Assembly: GCF_016428755.1 (NCBI RefSeq)
Contig: NZ_JAELTI010000053.1
Coordinates: forward strand, 1 to 36,587
Length of the DNA: 36,587 nucleotides
Reading direction: 5' to 3'
From: Allobosea sp. ASV33
GTDB lineage: Bacteria > Pseudomonadota > Alphaproteobacteria > Rhizobiales > Beijerinckiaceae
Numbering within the stretch: the stretch's first letter is position 1; each line of letters opens with the position of its first letter. Shown piece after piece: positions 7,826-15,562 of the stretch. The notes below the pieces were generated by a model. It did not search any database. It saw only the letters and a program-made list of their open reading frames with translations, and had not been told where the DNA came from. A program made the position numbers and the translations under genes.

Positions 7826-8965
7826 TCAGCGCGGACGCAGGGGGAGCGCCGCGCTGCGCAGCAGTGAAACGAGCTGACTTTGCTGGCGCGTGTTCGTCTT
7901 CTGGAAGATGCGCGCCAGATGTGTGCGCGCGGTCGAAATCCGGACGCCCTGGGCTTCGGCCGCCTCGGTCAGGGATGACCCGCTTGCGAGCGCGGACGCG
8001 AATTTGGCTTCGGTATCGGTGAGGTCGAAGAGCTGGCGTGCGCAGGCGACGAGATTGGTCGCCGTTTCCAGCCGCCGCAGCGCGATCAGGACCCTGCCGG
8101 CCGTGTGAGCCTGTGTGACGGAGGGGGGCGCTGGCATGGCGCAGGCGGAAAGCGAATGAGAGCCGTCCTCGCCATGCAGGATCATGCTGGCCTGATGGTG
8201 GGCGAGAGGGTCCTGCGCCGTCCGCAAGGTGCCTTCGACCAATTGCTTGAGCTGGCGCTGGTCGGCCGGCTGGCGCGCGAAGAGGCGGCCTTGGCGCAGG
8301 CCGAGCGCGCTGTCCGGATCGGCCAGGATTTCGTCGGCGCCCTCGTTGGTGTAGGCGATCCGCATGTCCTGATCGAGGATCGCGATGCCCATTTCGATCC
8401 TGTCGAGCGCGCCGCGTGCCTCGTCTCGCTGGATGGTCACCCGGCCGATATGGCGCCGCAATTCGATCACGCGCCGCAGCACCGGATAGAGCTTCGCGAG
8501 CAGGGCGGCCTCCTCGCCGTCGAACCCCTCCTGCTGCCCGCCGCGCTGCACGTCGAAGAACCAGAAGGCCTGGCCATTCTTGGCGAGCCGGCAGGCGATG
8601 CCGCCATACATGTCCTGCGGCCGCATCCATTCCTGCCAGACGCGGGAGCTGCGCAGGACCTCCGCGCCGAACACGTCATGGTCGTGGTAGACCTCGCCCA
8701 GCGGGATGTCGCGCAGCGCGCCGCCCAGCTCGATGAAGTCGGGCGCGAGCTCGCCGAAGCAGCGCTCCTGCAGCGCGGGGTCCGGATTGGTCGCATAGGA
8801 CGCCCAGTCCTCGGGACTGGGGCCGAACCCGGCGAAGCAGGCTTTCGAGCCGTTGAACAATTGCCGCATCGCTTCCGCAGCGGCCGGCATCTGGTCCTCG
8901 TCCATCGCCCCGACCAGCAACTGGTCGATCGCGGACATGACGGTATCGACATCGGGGCGCGGCAT
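7826..8965 (-). CDS. LuxR-type HTH transcriptional regulator with PAS-like sensor region
   Basis: A 379-residue DNA-binding regulator. The C-terminal 65 residues form a LuxR-type helix-turn-helix: LTDTEAKFASALASG, then the recognition region ISTARTHLARIFQKT and the closing QSQLVSLL. The middle holds a PAS-like stretch, AILDQDMRIAYTNEGADEIL, a usual small-ligand or redox sensor start. The N-terminal 150 residues are not recognised. There is no receiver domain, so it is not a two-component response regulator. The second LuxR-HTH gene at 11 kb has a very similar recognition helix (ARTHLQRLFAKT). An AT-rich region with the paired TCCAA motif lies about 80 bp upstream of this start. The ligand and targets are unknown. 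Confidence 0.85.
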   Translation of the reverse strand: MPRPDVDTVMSAIDQLLVGAMDEDQMPAAAEAMRQLFNGSKACFAGFGPSPEDWASYATNPDPALQERCFGELAPDFIELGGALRDIPLGEVYHDHDVFGAEVLRSSRVWQEWMRPQDMYGGIACRLAKNGQAFWFFDVQRGGQQEGFDGEEAALLAKLYPVLRRVIELRRHIGRVTIQRDEARGALDRIEMGIAILDQDMRIAYTNEGADEILADPDSALGLRQGRLFARQPADQRQLKQLVEGTLRTAQDPLAHHQASMILHGEDGSHSLSACAMPAPPSVTQAHTAGRVLIALRRLETATNLVACARQLFDLTDTEAKFASALASGSSLTEAAEAQGVRISTARTHLARIFQKTNTRQQSQLVSLLRSAALPLRPR

Positions 8966-9044
8966 GAGGAATCCCGGCTGGCCACGGAGAGCGCGCGTAG
9001 GGCGCCTGTTCCCGAAGCTAGCAGCATGGGTTGCTCAGGAAAAG

Positions 9045-9062
9045 TCCAAAAACAATCCAAAC
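9045..9062. promoter_or_regulatory. Bipartite TCCAA motif upstream of LuxR gene 1
   Basis: TCCAA occurs twice with an 11-nt start-to-start distance, one helical turn, in an AT-rich patch about 80 bp upstream of the LuxR gene on the minus strand. It aligns with 10915-10932, upstream of the other LuxR-HTH gene, as TCCAAnAnCAnTCCAAA. It may be a shared regulator or activator site. The motif is on the strand opposite to the gene it precedes. Confidence 0.4.
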
Positions 9063-9085
9063 ATTTTTACCGGTCGATGTGGGAC

Positions 9086-10027
9086 TTATCCGCCACTCAT
9101 GGCCGCGATGGCGGCGAGCGTCGGCAGTGCGTCGAACACGCCATGACGCGTGGTGGTCAGCGCGCCTGCCGCTGCGGCATCGCGCAGCGCCTCCGGCACG
9201 GGCCGCCCCGCCGCCAGCCGGACGCCGAGCGTCGCGGCGAAGGCATCGCCCGCGCCGAGCGAATCGATCGCCGCGACCGGAAAGCCAGCCTGCGCGATGG
9301 CCGGCGCCCCTGCAGCCACCGCCAGGGCCCCGGCCGCGCCGCGGGTCAGCACGACGAGATCAGGCCCTTGCTCCAGCAAGGCCGGCCCGAGTTCCCTAGC
9401 GAAATCCTGGCCGAGATTTGCCGCGTCCATCTCCCGGCCGAGCGCGGCCGAAAGGCTCCGCGCCTCGGTCTCGTTGACGATCAGGATCGAGGTCCGTGCC
9501 AGGATCGCGGCGGGAATCGGCCGGAACGGCGAGGGGTTGAGCAAGGTCGCGACGCCGGCTTCTCGCGCCAGCCGGAAAGCCGCTTCGATCGGCGCATCGC
9601 CGATCTCGAACTGGGCGGTCACCAGCCCGGCATCGGCTATGGCCTGCGCCCGGTCGCCGACATGATCGGCGGTGAGAGCAAGGTTGGCGCCGGGGGCCAC
9701 GGCAAGGCAGGTCTCGCCGCTGGCATCCGTGAAGCCGATGCCGCTGCCGGTGCTGCCCTTGAGTCGGACCAGCAGCGACGCCGGCAGGCCGGCGCGCTCG
9801 AGCGCCGGCGCGGCGAAGGCGGCGGCAAGATCGTCGCCGACGGCGAGCAGGCCGTCGACCGCGGCGCCGAGCCGGCGCGCCATGATCGCCTGGTTCAACC
9901 CCTTGCCGCCGGGCTCGATCGTCACGGTCTCGGCGGCCAGCGATTCACCCGGACGCGGGAAGCGGGAGACCTTCGCCGAACAGGCAACGACGAAACTTCC
10001 CAGCACGAAAACGGCTTTGCCGGCCAT
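9086..10027 (-). CDS. PfkB-family carbohydrate kinase, ribokinase-like
   Basis: A 313-residue sugar kinase of the ribokinase/PfkB family, which phosphorylates a sugar or nucleoside with ATP. The N-terminal signature is GGKGLNQA (Gly40 onward). The C-terminal signature is DSLGAGDAFAA, with catalytic Asp261 and its GAGD anion hole; the usual threonine after the first Asp is serine. The middle motif VNETEA (184-189) is also typical. The start at 10027 is chosen because GGAGA lies about eight bases upstream and ribokinases begin in this way; the longer frame from 10060 adds 11 residues with no homologous look. The gene is divergent from a GntR regulator, with 61 bp between the starts, so the GntR protein probably controls it. 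The substrate is not identifiable. Confidence 0.88.
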   Translation of the reverse strand: MAGKAVFVLGSFVVACSAKVSRFPRPGESLAAETVTIEPGGKGLNQAIMARRLGAAVDGLLAVGDDLAAAFAAPALERAGLPASLLVRLKGSTGSGIGFTDASGETCLAVAPGANLALTADHVGDRAQAIADAGLVTAQFEIGDAPIEAAFRLAREAGVATLLNPSPFRPIPAAILARTSILIVNETEARSLSAALGREMDAANLGQDFARELGPALLEQGPDLVVLTRGAAGALAVAAGAPAIAQAGFPVAAIDSLGAGDAFAATLGVRLAAGRPVPEALRDAAAAGALTTTRHGVFDALPTLAAIAAMSGG

Positions 10028-10088
10028 GACAGTCTCCGGGGATTTGATTTTCCCATTCACGAACTGCTACGCGGGTTGTGTCACGCTC

Positions 10089-10871
10089 ATGCAAACGATG
10101 ACAGTGCCTAAACCGCCTTTCCCAAAGCCGCCCTTCCAGAATCTGCTGGAACTGCGCAGCGATACCGCCAAGCCGCTCTACCAGCAGCTTGAAGACCAGT
10201 TGTCGCAACTGATCGGCGACGGCACCTTGCCGCCGGGCACGACGCTTCCCGCCGAGCGCCAGCTCGCGGAGCGGCTCAGCATCAGCCGCGCCACCGTGCA
10301 GCGTTCCTATAACGCCTTGCGCGAGCGCAAGTTGCTGAGCGCGCAAGGCCGGCTGGGCTCGATCGTCCAGGGCACGGGGCCGCGGCTGCATTCCGGCATG
10401 GACCGGCTGAAGGGCTTCACCGAGGAGATGCAGGAGCTCGGCCGTGTGCCGTCCTCCCGCATCGTCGAGCGCGCCGTGGTCACCGACCGTTCGATCGCCT
10501 CGATCTTCAGTCTTTCGTCGCATGCGCGCTTCCTCAAGCTGGTCCGCGTTCGCTCGGGCGACGGCATCCCGATGTCGCGCGAGGTCGCCTGGTACAATCT
10601 GGAGCGCGCGCCCGAGTTGGCCGAGAGCGATCTGTCCGGCTCGGTCTATGCCCGGCTCGCCGATCTCGGCCTGCCCTTGACGCGTTGCGACCAGACCATC
10701 GAGGCGGCGGCGCCGACCCCTGAGGAATGCGCCATTTTCGGCTTCGAGACGCCCGCGCCCTGCCTGTTGATCAAGCGGCGCAGCTATGGCGCGGACGGCG
10801 ACATGCTCGAATATGTCGAGGGCCTGTTCCGCGGCGATACCTATACCTACAAGCTGACGCTGAACGCCTGA
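10089..10871 (+). CDS. GntR-family (HutC subfamily) transcriptional regulator
   Basis: A 260-residue regulator. The N-terminal winged helix (about 25-95) reads PLYQQLEDQLSQLI, LPPGTTLPAERQLAERL and ISRATVQRSYNALRERKLL, a textbook GntR domain. The rest (about 110-255) is a UTRA ligand-binding domain with the usual closing pattern, here YVEGLFRGDTYTYKLTL. HutC-type regulators sense metabolites such as sugar phosphates or amino acid derivatives and usually repress the neighbouring gene. Divergence from the PfkB kinase makes that gene the likely target and its substrate or product the likely effector. A second in-frame ATG at 10098 is also possible. No clear GntR inverted-repeat operator was found in the short intergenic gap. 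Confidence 0.92.
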   Translation: MQTMTVPKPPFPKPPFQNLLELRSDTAKPLYQQLEDQLSQLIGDGTLPPGTTLPAERQLAERLSISRATVQRSYNALRERKLLSAQGRLGSIVQGTGPRLHSGMDRLKGFTEEMQELGRVPSSRIVERAVVTDRSIASIFSLSSHARFLKLVRVRSGDGIPMSREVAWYNLERAPELAESDLSGSVYARLADLGLPLTRCDQTIEAAAPTPEECAIFGFETPAPCLLIKRRSYGADGDMLEYVEGLFRGDTYTYKLTLNA

Positions 10872-10914
10872 CGGCCGACGCGGCGGCGCATCGCCGCTGA
10901 TATCCCTGTTGGTA

Positions 10915-10932
10915 TCCAATAGCAGTCCAAAA
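10915..10932. promoter_or_regulatory. Bipartite TCCAA motif upstream of LuxR gene 2
   Basis: TCCAATAGCAGTCCAAAA matches the site at 9045-9062 at 15 of 18 positions, including both TCCAA cores and their 11-nt spacing. It lies about 115-130 bp upstream of the second LuxR-HTH gene, in the gap after the GntR stop, and on the same strand as that gene. Confidence 0.4.
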
Positions 10933-11046
10933 TGCGAAGGAGGCTTTGAACCTGTCCGCAGCTGGCTGCGACCAAGGGAAACGGAGCTGCATCCGGCCGG
11001 CTTTATTCCTCCGGCGACACGGTGCGGCGATCCGCGGATTGCAGGG

Positions 11047-11667
11047 ATGGATATTGCAATGTCGCTTCACGTCTCGATGGTCGGCAGGACGAGCTACACC
11101 TCGTTTCCGCCCCGCCACAACATGCCCCCCGATGGCTTCGGCAAGGCGTCCCGGCCGGTTTTCGTGATCGATGCCGAGCTGAACCAGCGCTTCGGCAACC
11201 GCGGCGCGGAAGCGCTCGCCCGTGACGGCCTGGGCGGCCTCGACCGCTTCACCGCCAGCGACAAGGATTTCATGGCGCGGCTGCAGGTCTGGCTGAAGCG
11301 CTGTCGCGGCGGCAGCACGGCCGGCGAGACGCGGCTGCCGCTGGTGCTGCGCAACGGGCGTCAGGTCGCGGTCGATGCTGTCCATCTCGCCAGCATCGAA
11401 TTGTTCGTGCTGACGGTGGACGATCCCGAGAGCGCGATCGACCGCAACATCGCCCGGGTCAGCGAGGCTTGCGGCCTGACGCCGACCGAGGAGCGCATGC
11501 TGGCCCTGATGGTCGAGGGGCTCGACACGATCATCGCCGCCAAGCGGCTGGGCATCGCGCCGACCACGGCCCGTACCCATCTCCAGCGCCTCTTCGCCAA
11601 GACCGGCACGGCACGGCAGAGCGAGCTCGTCCGCTTCGTCGCGACCTATGTCGAGGAGCTCCGCTGA
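11047..11667 (+). CDS. LuxR-type HTH transcriptional regulator, short form
   Basis: The C-terminal 65 residues are a LuxR-type helix-turn-helix: LTPTEERMLALMVEG, the recognition region TTARTHLQRLFAKT, then QSELVRFV. Upstream is a short sensor-like region (FVIDAELNQRFGNRGAEAL) resembling the PAS-type part of the other LuxR protein, but the long N-terminal region is absent. No receiver domain is present. The start is uncertain: ATGs at 11047 and 11059 both lie near weak AG-rich sites. A TTG at 10909 would extend the frame through the paired TCCAA motif and is unlikely. The protein is therefore about 202-206 residues. A hairpin after the stop at 11698 separates it from the DUF4239 gene. Its similarity to the regulator at 7.8 kb suggests related binding sites. 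Confidence 0.8.
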   Translation: MDIAMSLHVSMVGRTSYTSFPPRHNMPPDGFGKASRPVFVIDAELNQRFGNRGAEALARDGLGGLDRFTASDKDFMARLQVWLKRCRGGSTAGETRLPLVLRNGRQVAVDAVHLASIELFVLTVDDPESAIDRNIARVSEACGLTPTEERMLALMVEGLDTIIAAKRLGIAPTTARTHLQRLFAKTGTARQSELVRFVATYVEELR

Positions 11668-11697
11668 TCGCGCGGACCCGGCAGCGCTGACCGCTGT

Positions 11698-11717
11698 CGG
11701 CCCTGTTGACAGGGCCG
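11698..11717 (+). terminator. Hairpin after LuxR gene 2
   Basis: Perfect 8-bp arms CGGCCCTG and CAGGGCCG with a TTGA loop lie 31 bp after the stop codon. There is no T-run behind it, so intrinsic termination would be weak. It still suggests that the downstream membrane-protein gene has its own promoter. Confidence 0.4.
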
Positions 11718-11781
11718 GTCATCGCACGCCCATCTGGATCGACATGCGGAAGCACCGCATCCGTCCGGAGCGATCGCGACC

Positions 11782-12576
11782 ATGGCCGAGACGCTGGCAG
11801 CCTTCATCTTTTGCGCGCTGATGAGCGGCAGCGCCATTTTCGGGATCAAGCTGCGGGGCTGGCTCTCGGAGGAGCATCTTTCCGAGCACACCCTGGAGGC
11901 GATCCGGCTGGTGACGAGCCTGCTCGTGACCTTCGCCGCGCTCGTCCTCAGCCTGCAGCTCTCCAGCGTCAAAGGGGCCTTCGATAAGGCCTACCGCGAC
12001 CGCAATGCCGATGCGGCCGGGCTCGCCCAGCTTGACGAATGCCTCCGCAGTTACGGGGCGGAGGTGGGGCCGATCCGCCTCGACCTGCGCAGCTACACTG
12101 CCGGCGTCATCGCCAGCACCTGGCCCGGCGAGCCGAAGCCCGCGGGCGTCTCCTATCCCGACACGACCGCGATGGCGCGCGAGGGGGCCGACCCGTCGCT
12201 CGGTGCCCTCATGCTCCGCATTGGCCGGGCCATCAATGGATTAGCGCCGGCCGATACGTTTCACGCCAACCTCGCTGCCGAATGCCGGGCACTCTACCAG
12301 CGGGTGCAGGAACGGCGCTGGGCTGTGATCGAGGATGTGCGCGGCCCTGTCTCACCGCTGTTCACCAGTGTCATGACCTTCTGGCTGATGCTGGTCTTCC
12401 TGAGTTTCGGCCTGCAGATCCCGCGCCGGCGCCTGGCAGCGATCGTTCTGGCGATCGGCATCGTCTCGATCTCGACCGTGATGTTCGTGATCGCCGATCT
12501 CGAGACGCATTATGGCGGGCTGTTCGGCATCTCCAGCGTCTCGATGCGCGATGCTCTGGCGAGCATGGCCCGCTGA
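11782..12576 (+). CDS. DUF4239 (bestrophin-like) membrane protein
   Basis: A 264-residue integral membrane protein. Two membrane segments lie at the N-terminus (about 5-25 and 42-62) and two near the C-terminus (about 195-213 and 218-240). They are separated by a soluble region of about 130 residues rich in charged helices. This layout and the motif FGLQIPRRR between the last two segments fit the DUF4239 or bestrophin-like family, proposed but not shown to form ion channels. The ATG at 11782 begins directly with a membrane segment. The soluble part contains a cysteine near each end (DECLRSYG and AECRALYQ). No operon partner is obvious: it is 114 bp after the LuxR gene and 123 bp before the binding-protein gene. 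Confidence 0.75.
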   Translation: MAETLAAFIFCALMSGSAIFGIKLRGWLSEEHLSEHTLEAIRLVTSLLVTFAALVLSLQLSSVKGAFDKAYRDRNADAAGLAQLDECLRSYGAEVGPIRLDLRSYTAGVIASTWPGEPKPAGVSYPDTTAMAREGADPSLGALMLRIGRAINGLAPADTFHANLAAECRALYQRVQERRWAVIEDVRGPVSPLFTSVMTFWLMLVFLSFGLQIPRRRLAAIVLAIGIVSISTVMFVIADLETHYGGLFGISSVSMRDALASMAR

Positions 12577-12699
12577 GGCATCCGGGTGGTTGGCGCGGCG
12601 CTTGCCAAGAGACGCGTGATCGGGTGCGATGGCCTCGGACGATCCGAACGGGTCCGCTTCAAACGATATGATCTCGATACGAGGCAGGGGAACAGGCTG

Positions 12700-14268
12700 A
12701 TGGTGCGTGGGATGACAGGATTGCGGTTGAGTCTGGCGCTGGCGGCGTCGATTCTGGCGTTCGGCGTGGCGCAGGCCCAGGAGCCGAAGAAGGGCGGCAC
12801 GGTCCATGTCGTCGTCCAGCCCGAGCCGCCGATGCTGATGCAGGGCCTCAACCAGAACGGCCCGACCAACATGGTTGCCGGCAACATCTACGAGTCGCTG
12901 CTGCGCTATAACGAGAAGCTCGAGCCGCAGCCCTCGCTCGCCAAGAGCTGGGAGATCTCGCCGGACGCGAAGGTCTACACCTTCCACTTGCAGGAAGGCG
13001 TGAAATGGCATGACGGCAAGCCGTTCACGGCCGACGATGTCGTCTTCACCCTCGACAAGTTCCTGCGCGAGGTGCATCCGCGCTGGCGCCCGATCGTCAA
13101 CGCGCAGGTCGAGAAGATCGAGAAGGTCGATGACCTCACCGTGAAGATCACGCTGAAGCAGCCCTTCGGCCCGATGATCATGACGCAGGAGGTCGCCTCC
13201 GCGCCGATGATCCCGAAGCATATCTATGACGGCACGGATTACCGCGCGAACCCCGCCAACAACACGCCGATCGGCACCGGCCCCTTCAAGCTCAAGGAGT
13301 GGAAGAAGGGCTCCTATATCCACCTCGTCAAGAACGAGGAATACTGGCTGAAGGGCAAGCCGAACCTCGACGAGATCTACTGGCAGATCATTCCCGATGC
13401 AGCCGCTCGCGCCGTTGCCTACGAGACGGGCAAGGTCGACGTGCTGACCGGCGGCTCGGTCGATGTCTACGACGTCGCGCGGCTGTCGAAGCTGCCCAAT
13501 ACCTGCATGACGACCAAGGGCTGGGAGATGTTCGCCCCCCATGCCTGGCTCACGCCCAACGTGCGCAACGGCATCCTCGGCAACAAGCAGTTCCGCCAGG
13601 GGCTGATGTACGCGATCGACCGCGAATTCGGGAAGGACGTGGTCTGGGGCGGCCTCGGCAAGCTGCCGACCGGGCCGATCTCGTCCAAGACCAAGTTCTA
13701 TTCGGACGACGTGCCGAAATACACCTATGACCCCGCCAAGGCGAAGGAACTGATCAAGGCCTCCGGCTACAAGGGCGAGACGATCAAGCTCCTGAACCTG
13801 CCCTATGGCGAGACCTGGAGCCGCTGGTCCGAGGCGATCAAGCAGAACCTCGAGGATGTCGGCGTCAAGGTGCAGATCGAGAACACCGACGTGCCTGGCT
13901 GGACGCAGAAGGCGTCGAACTGGGATTTCGACCTGAACTTCAACTTCCTCTACCAGCTCGGCGACCCCGCCATGGGCGTGGCGCGCTCCTACATTTCCTC
14001 CAACATCGCCAAGGGCAATCCCTTCGCCAATGTCGGCGGCTACTCCAATCCGGAGGTCGACAAGCTCTTCGCCGATGCCGCGATCGCGCCGACCGACAAG
14101 GAGCGGCAGGAGCTCTACACCAAGATCCAGAAGATCCTGGCCGACGAACTGCCGGTGCTCTGGCTGCTGGAGATGGACTTTCCGACCATCTACCGCTGCA
14201 ACGTCAAGAACCTCGTGACCACCGGCATCGGCGTCGATGACGGCTTCCGCGACGCCTGGAAGGAGTGA
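12700..14268 (+). CDS. ABC transporter substrate-binding protein, peptide family (SBP_bac_5)
   Basis: A 522-residue periplasmic binding protein of the DppA/OppA family. It begins with a Sec signal peptide ending AQAQ after a hydrophobic core (LSLALAASILAFGVA). Family landmarks are the early GGTVHVVVQPEPP strand, PSLAKSWEISPDAKVYTFHLQEGVKWHDG, the segment GKPFTADDVVFTLDKF, and GTGPFKLKEW. It should deliver a peptide or peptide-like ligand to the two permeases encoded next. The ATG at 12700 has AGGGGA about nine bases upstream, so the longer frame from 12586 is rejected. A palindromic element follows the stop. Such elements often let the binding protein be made in excess of the membrane parts, which fits ABC importers; this is inference. 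Confidence 0.93.
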   Translation: MVRGMTGLRLSLALAASILAFGVAQAQEPKKGGTVHVVVQPEPPMLMQGLNQNGPTNMVAGNIYESLLRYNEKLEPQPSLAKSWEISPDAKVYTFHLQEGVKWHDGKPFTADDVVFTLDKFLREVHPRWRPIVNAQVEKIEKVDDLTVKITLKQPFGPMIMTQEVASAPMIPKHIYDGTDYRANPANNTPIGTGPFKLKEWKKGSYIHLVKNEEYWLKGKPNLDEIYWQIIPDAAARAVAYETGKVDVLTGGSVDVYDVARLSKLPNTCMTTKGWEMFAPHAWLTPNVRNGILGNKQFRQGLMYAIDREFGKDVVWGGLGKLPTGPISSKTKFYSDDVPKYTYDPAKAKELIKASGYKGETIKLLNLPYGETWSRWSEAIKQNLEDVGVKVQIENTDVPGWTQKASNWDFDLNFNFLYQLGDPAMGVARSYISSNIAKGNPFANVGGYSNPEVDKLFADAAIAPTDKERQELYTKIQKILADELPVLWLLEMDFPTIYRCNVKNLVTTGIGVDDGFRDAWKE

Positions 14269-14286
14269 GACGGGCGCAAAAGGACG

Positions 14287-14323
14287 CGTCATCCCGGACG
14301 CCGCGAAGCGGTGATCCGGGATC
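14287..14323. repeat. CGTCAT-type hairpin element between binding-protein and permease genes
   Basis: CGTCATCCCGGA at 14287-14298 opens a hairpin with perfect arms ATCCCGGA (14291-14298) and TCCGGGAT (14315-14322). An inner stem of CGCCGC against GCGGTG closes the loop. Only the left half of the longer palindromes is intact. The sequence CCTTTGGGCGCCCC followed by GATGACG at about 14337-14362 may be a decayed right arm. It sits 18 bp past the binding-protein stop and could attenuate read-through into the permease genes. Confidence 0.65.
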
Positions 14324-14430
14324 GTATCGGGGTTAGCCTTTGGGCGCCCCATCCTGATGACGGTCCCGCGTCTGCGCAGCGGCACTTCGCGCCGCGGCGC
14401 GCGCGATGACAGGCTTCACGAAAGTCCTGA

Positions 14431-15408
14431 ATGAACCTCGCGCAATTTCTCGCCGGCCGGCTCGTGAAGGGGATCATCGTCCTCTTCGCCATCGCCGTGC
14501 TGAATTTCCTGCTGATCCGGGCCGCGCCCGGCGATCCCGCGCAGGTGCTCGCCGGCGAGGCCGGCGCGGCCGATGCGCAATTGCTTGAACAATTGCGCGC
14601 CCGCTTCGGCCTCGACCAGCCCTTCCTGACCCAGCTCTGGATCTATCTGAAGGGCTATCTCACCTTCGATCTCGGCTTCAGCTATCGCCAGCAACAGCCG
14701 GTGCTCAGCCTGATCCTGGAACGCCTGCCGGCGACCCTGCTGTTGACGGGGGCGGCCTTCATCGTCTCGCTCGTCGTCGGCACGGCGATGGGCGCGCTCG
14801 CGGCGCGCCGGGCCGGCAAATGGTCGGACAGCCTGATCACCACGCTGGCGCTGGCCTTCTACGCGACGCCGCTGTTCTGGATCGCGCTGATGAGCCAGAT
14901 CGTCTTCGCGCTGAAGCTCGGGCTCGTGCCCAATGTCGGCTACGAGACCATCGGCGCAAACTATACCGGCTTGGCGCGGGCGCTCGATATCGGCCAGCAC
15001 CTCATCCTGCCTTCCCTCACGCTCGGCCTGTTCTTCACCGCGCTCTATGCCCGGATGATGCGCGCCTCGATGCTGGAGGTGGCCGGCGCCGATTTCGTCA
15101 AGACGGCGCGCGCCAAGGGCGTCTCGCAAGCTCGTGTCTGGCGCCGGCATGTCGCCCGCAACGCCATCCTGCCGGTGGTGACGCTGGCGGGTCTGCAAGC
15201 CGGCCAGCTCGTCGGCGGCGCCGTCCTGACCGAAACTGTCTTCGCCTGGCCCGGCATCGGCCGGCTGATGTTCGATGCGCTGGTCCAGCGCGACTATTCC
15301 GTCCTGCTCGGCGTCTTCTTCGTCTCCTCGGCGATGGTCGTCTGCTTCAACATCGCGACCGATCTGGTCTACCGGATCGTCGATCCGCGCATCGAGGCGC
15401 ACGCATGA
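14431..15408 (+). CDS. Peptide-type ABC transporter permease, DppB-like
   Basis: A 325-residue inner-membrane permease with about six membrane segments. The N-terminus carries the DppB/OppB mark FLLIRAAPGDPAQVLAGE and GLDQPFLTQLWIYLKG, LGFSYRQQQPV. The cytoplasmic EAA-type loop that docks to the ATPase is ARAKGVSQARVWRRHVARN (about residues 225-243), followed by FAWPGIGRLMFDALVQRDY. It should pair with the DppC-like permease encoded next to form the translocation pore. Start ATG at 14431; the ribosome site is weak. A 113-bp perfect-armed repeat separates it from its partner gene, which is unusual for a permease pair that must be made in equal amounts. Confidence 0.93.
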   Translation: MNLAQFLAGRLVKGIIVLFAIAVLNFLLIRAAPGDPAQVLAGEAGAADAQLLEQLRARFGLDQPFLTQLWIYLKGYLTFDLGFSYRQQQPVLSLILERLPATLLLTGAAFIVSLVVGTAMGALAARRAGKWSDSLITTLALAFYATPLFWIALMSQIVFALKLGLVPNVGYETIGANYTGLARALDIGQHLILPSLTLGLFFTALYARMMRASMLEVAGADFVKTARAKGVSQARVWRRHVARNAILPVVTLAGLQAGQLVGGAVLTETVFAWPGIGRLMFDALVQRDYSVLLGVFFVSSAMVVCFNIATDLVYRIVDPRIEAHA

Positions 15409-15432
15409 GAGCTCGTCGCTTCTCCAATCCAA

Positions 15433-15545
15433 GCCCTCATCCTGAGGAGCCGCGTCAGCGGCGTCTCGAAGGATGCTTCAGGAGGCTCTGGAACCATCTG
15501 GACCATCCTTCGAGACGCGCCTGCGGCGCTCCTCAGGATGAGGGC
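15433..15545. repeat. Long palindromic element inside the ABC transporter gene string
   Basis: The outer arms are perfect over 17 nt (GCCCTCATCCTGAGGAG at 15433-15449 against 15529-15545). The inner arms are perfect over 14 nt (CGTCTCGAAGGATG at 15462-15475 against 15504-15517). The spacer of 28 nt is CTTCAGGAGGCTC-rich. CATCCTGAGGAG repeats of this look are common in Rhizobiales genomes. It lies between the two permease genes. The ribosome site GAGGA for the second permease comes directly after its right arm. Confidence 0.92.
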
Positions 15546-15562
15546 TGTGAGGAAAGCGCGGC

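Noticed and set aside
10872..10914. Possible terminator after the GntR gene (GGCGGCG...CGCCGC)
   Set aside because: The arms are short and composed of simple GC repeats, with no T-tract, so it is not distinguishable from background.
10909..11046. TTG start giving a 252-residue second LuxR protein
   Set aside because: It has no ribosome site, the extra residues look non-coding, and it would place the conserved TCCAA motif inside the gene.
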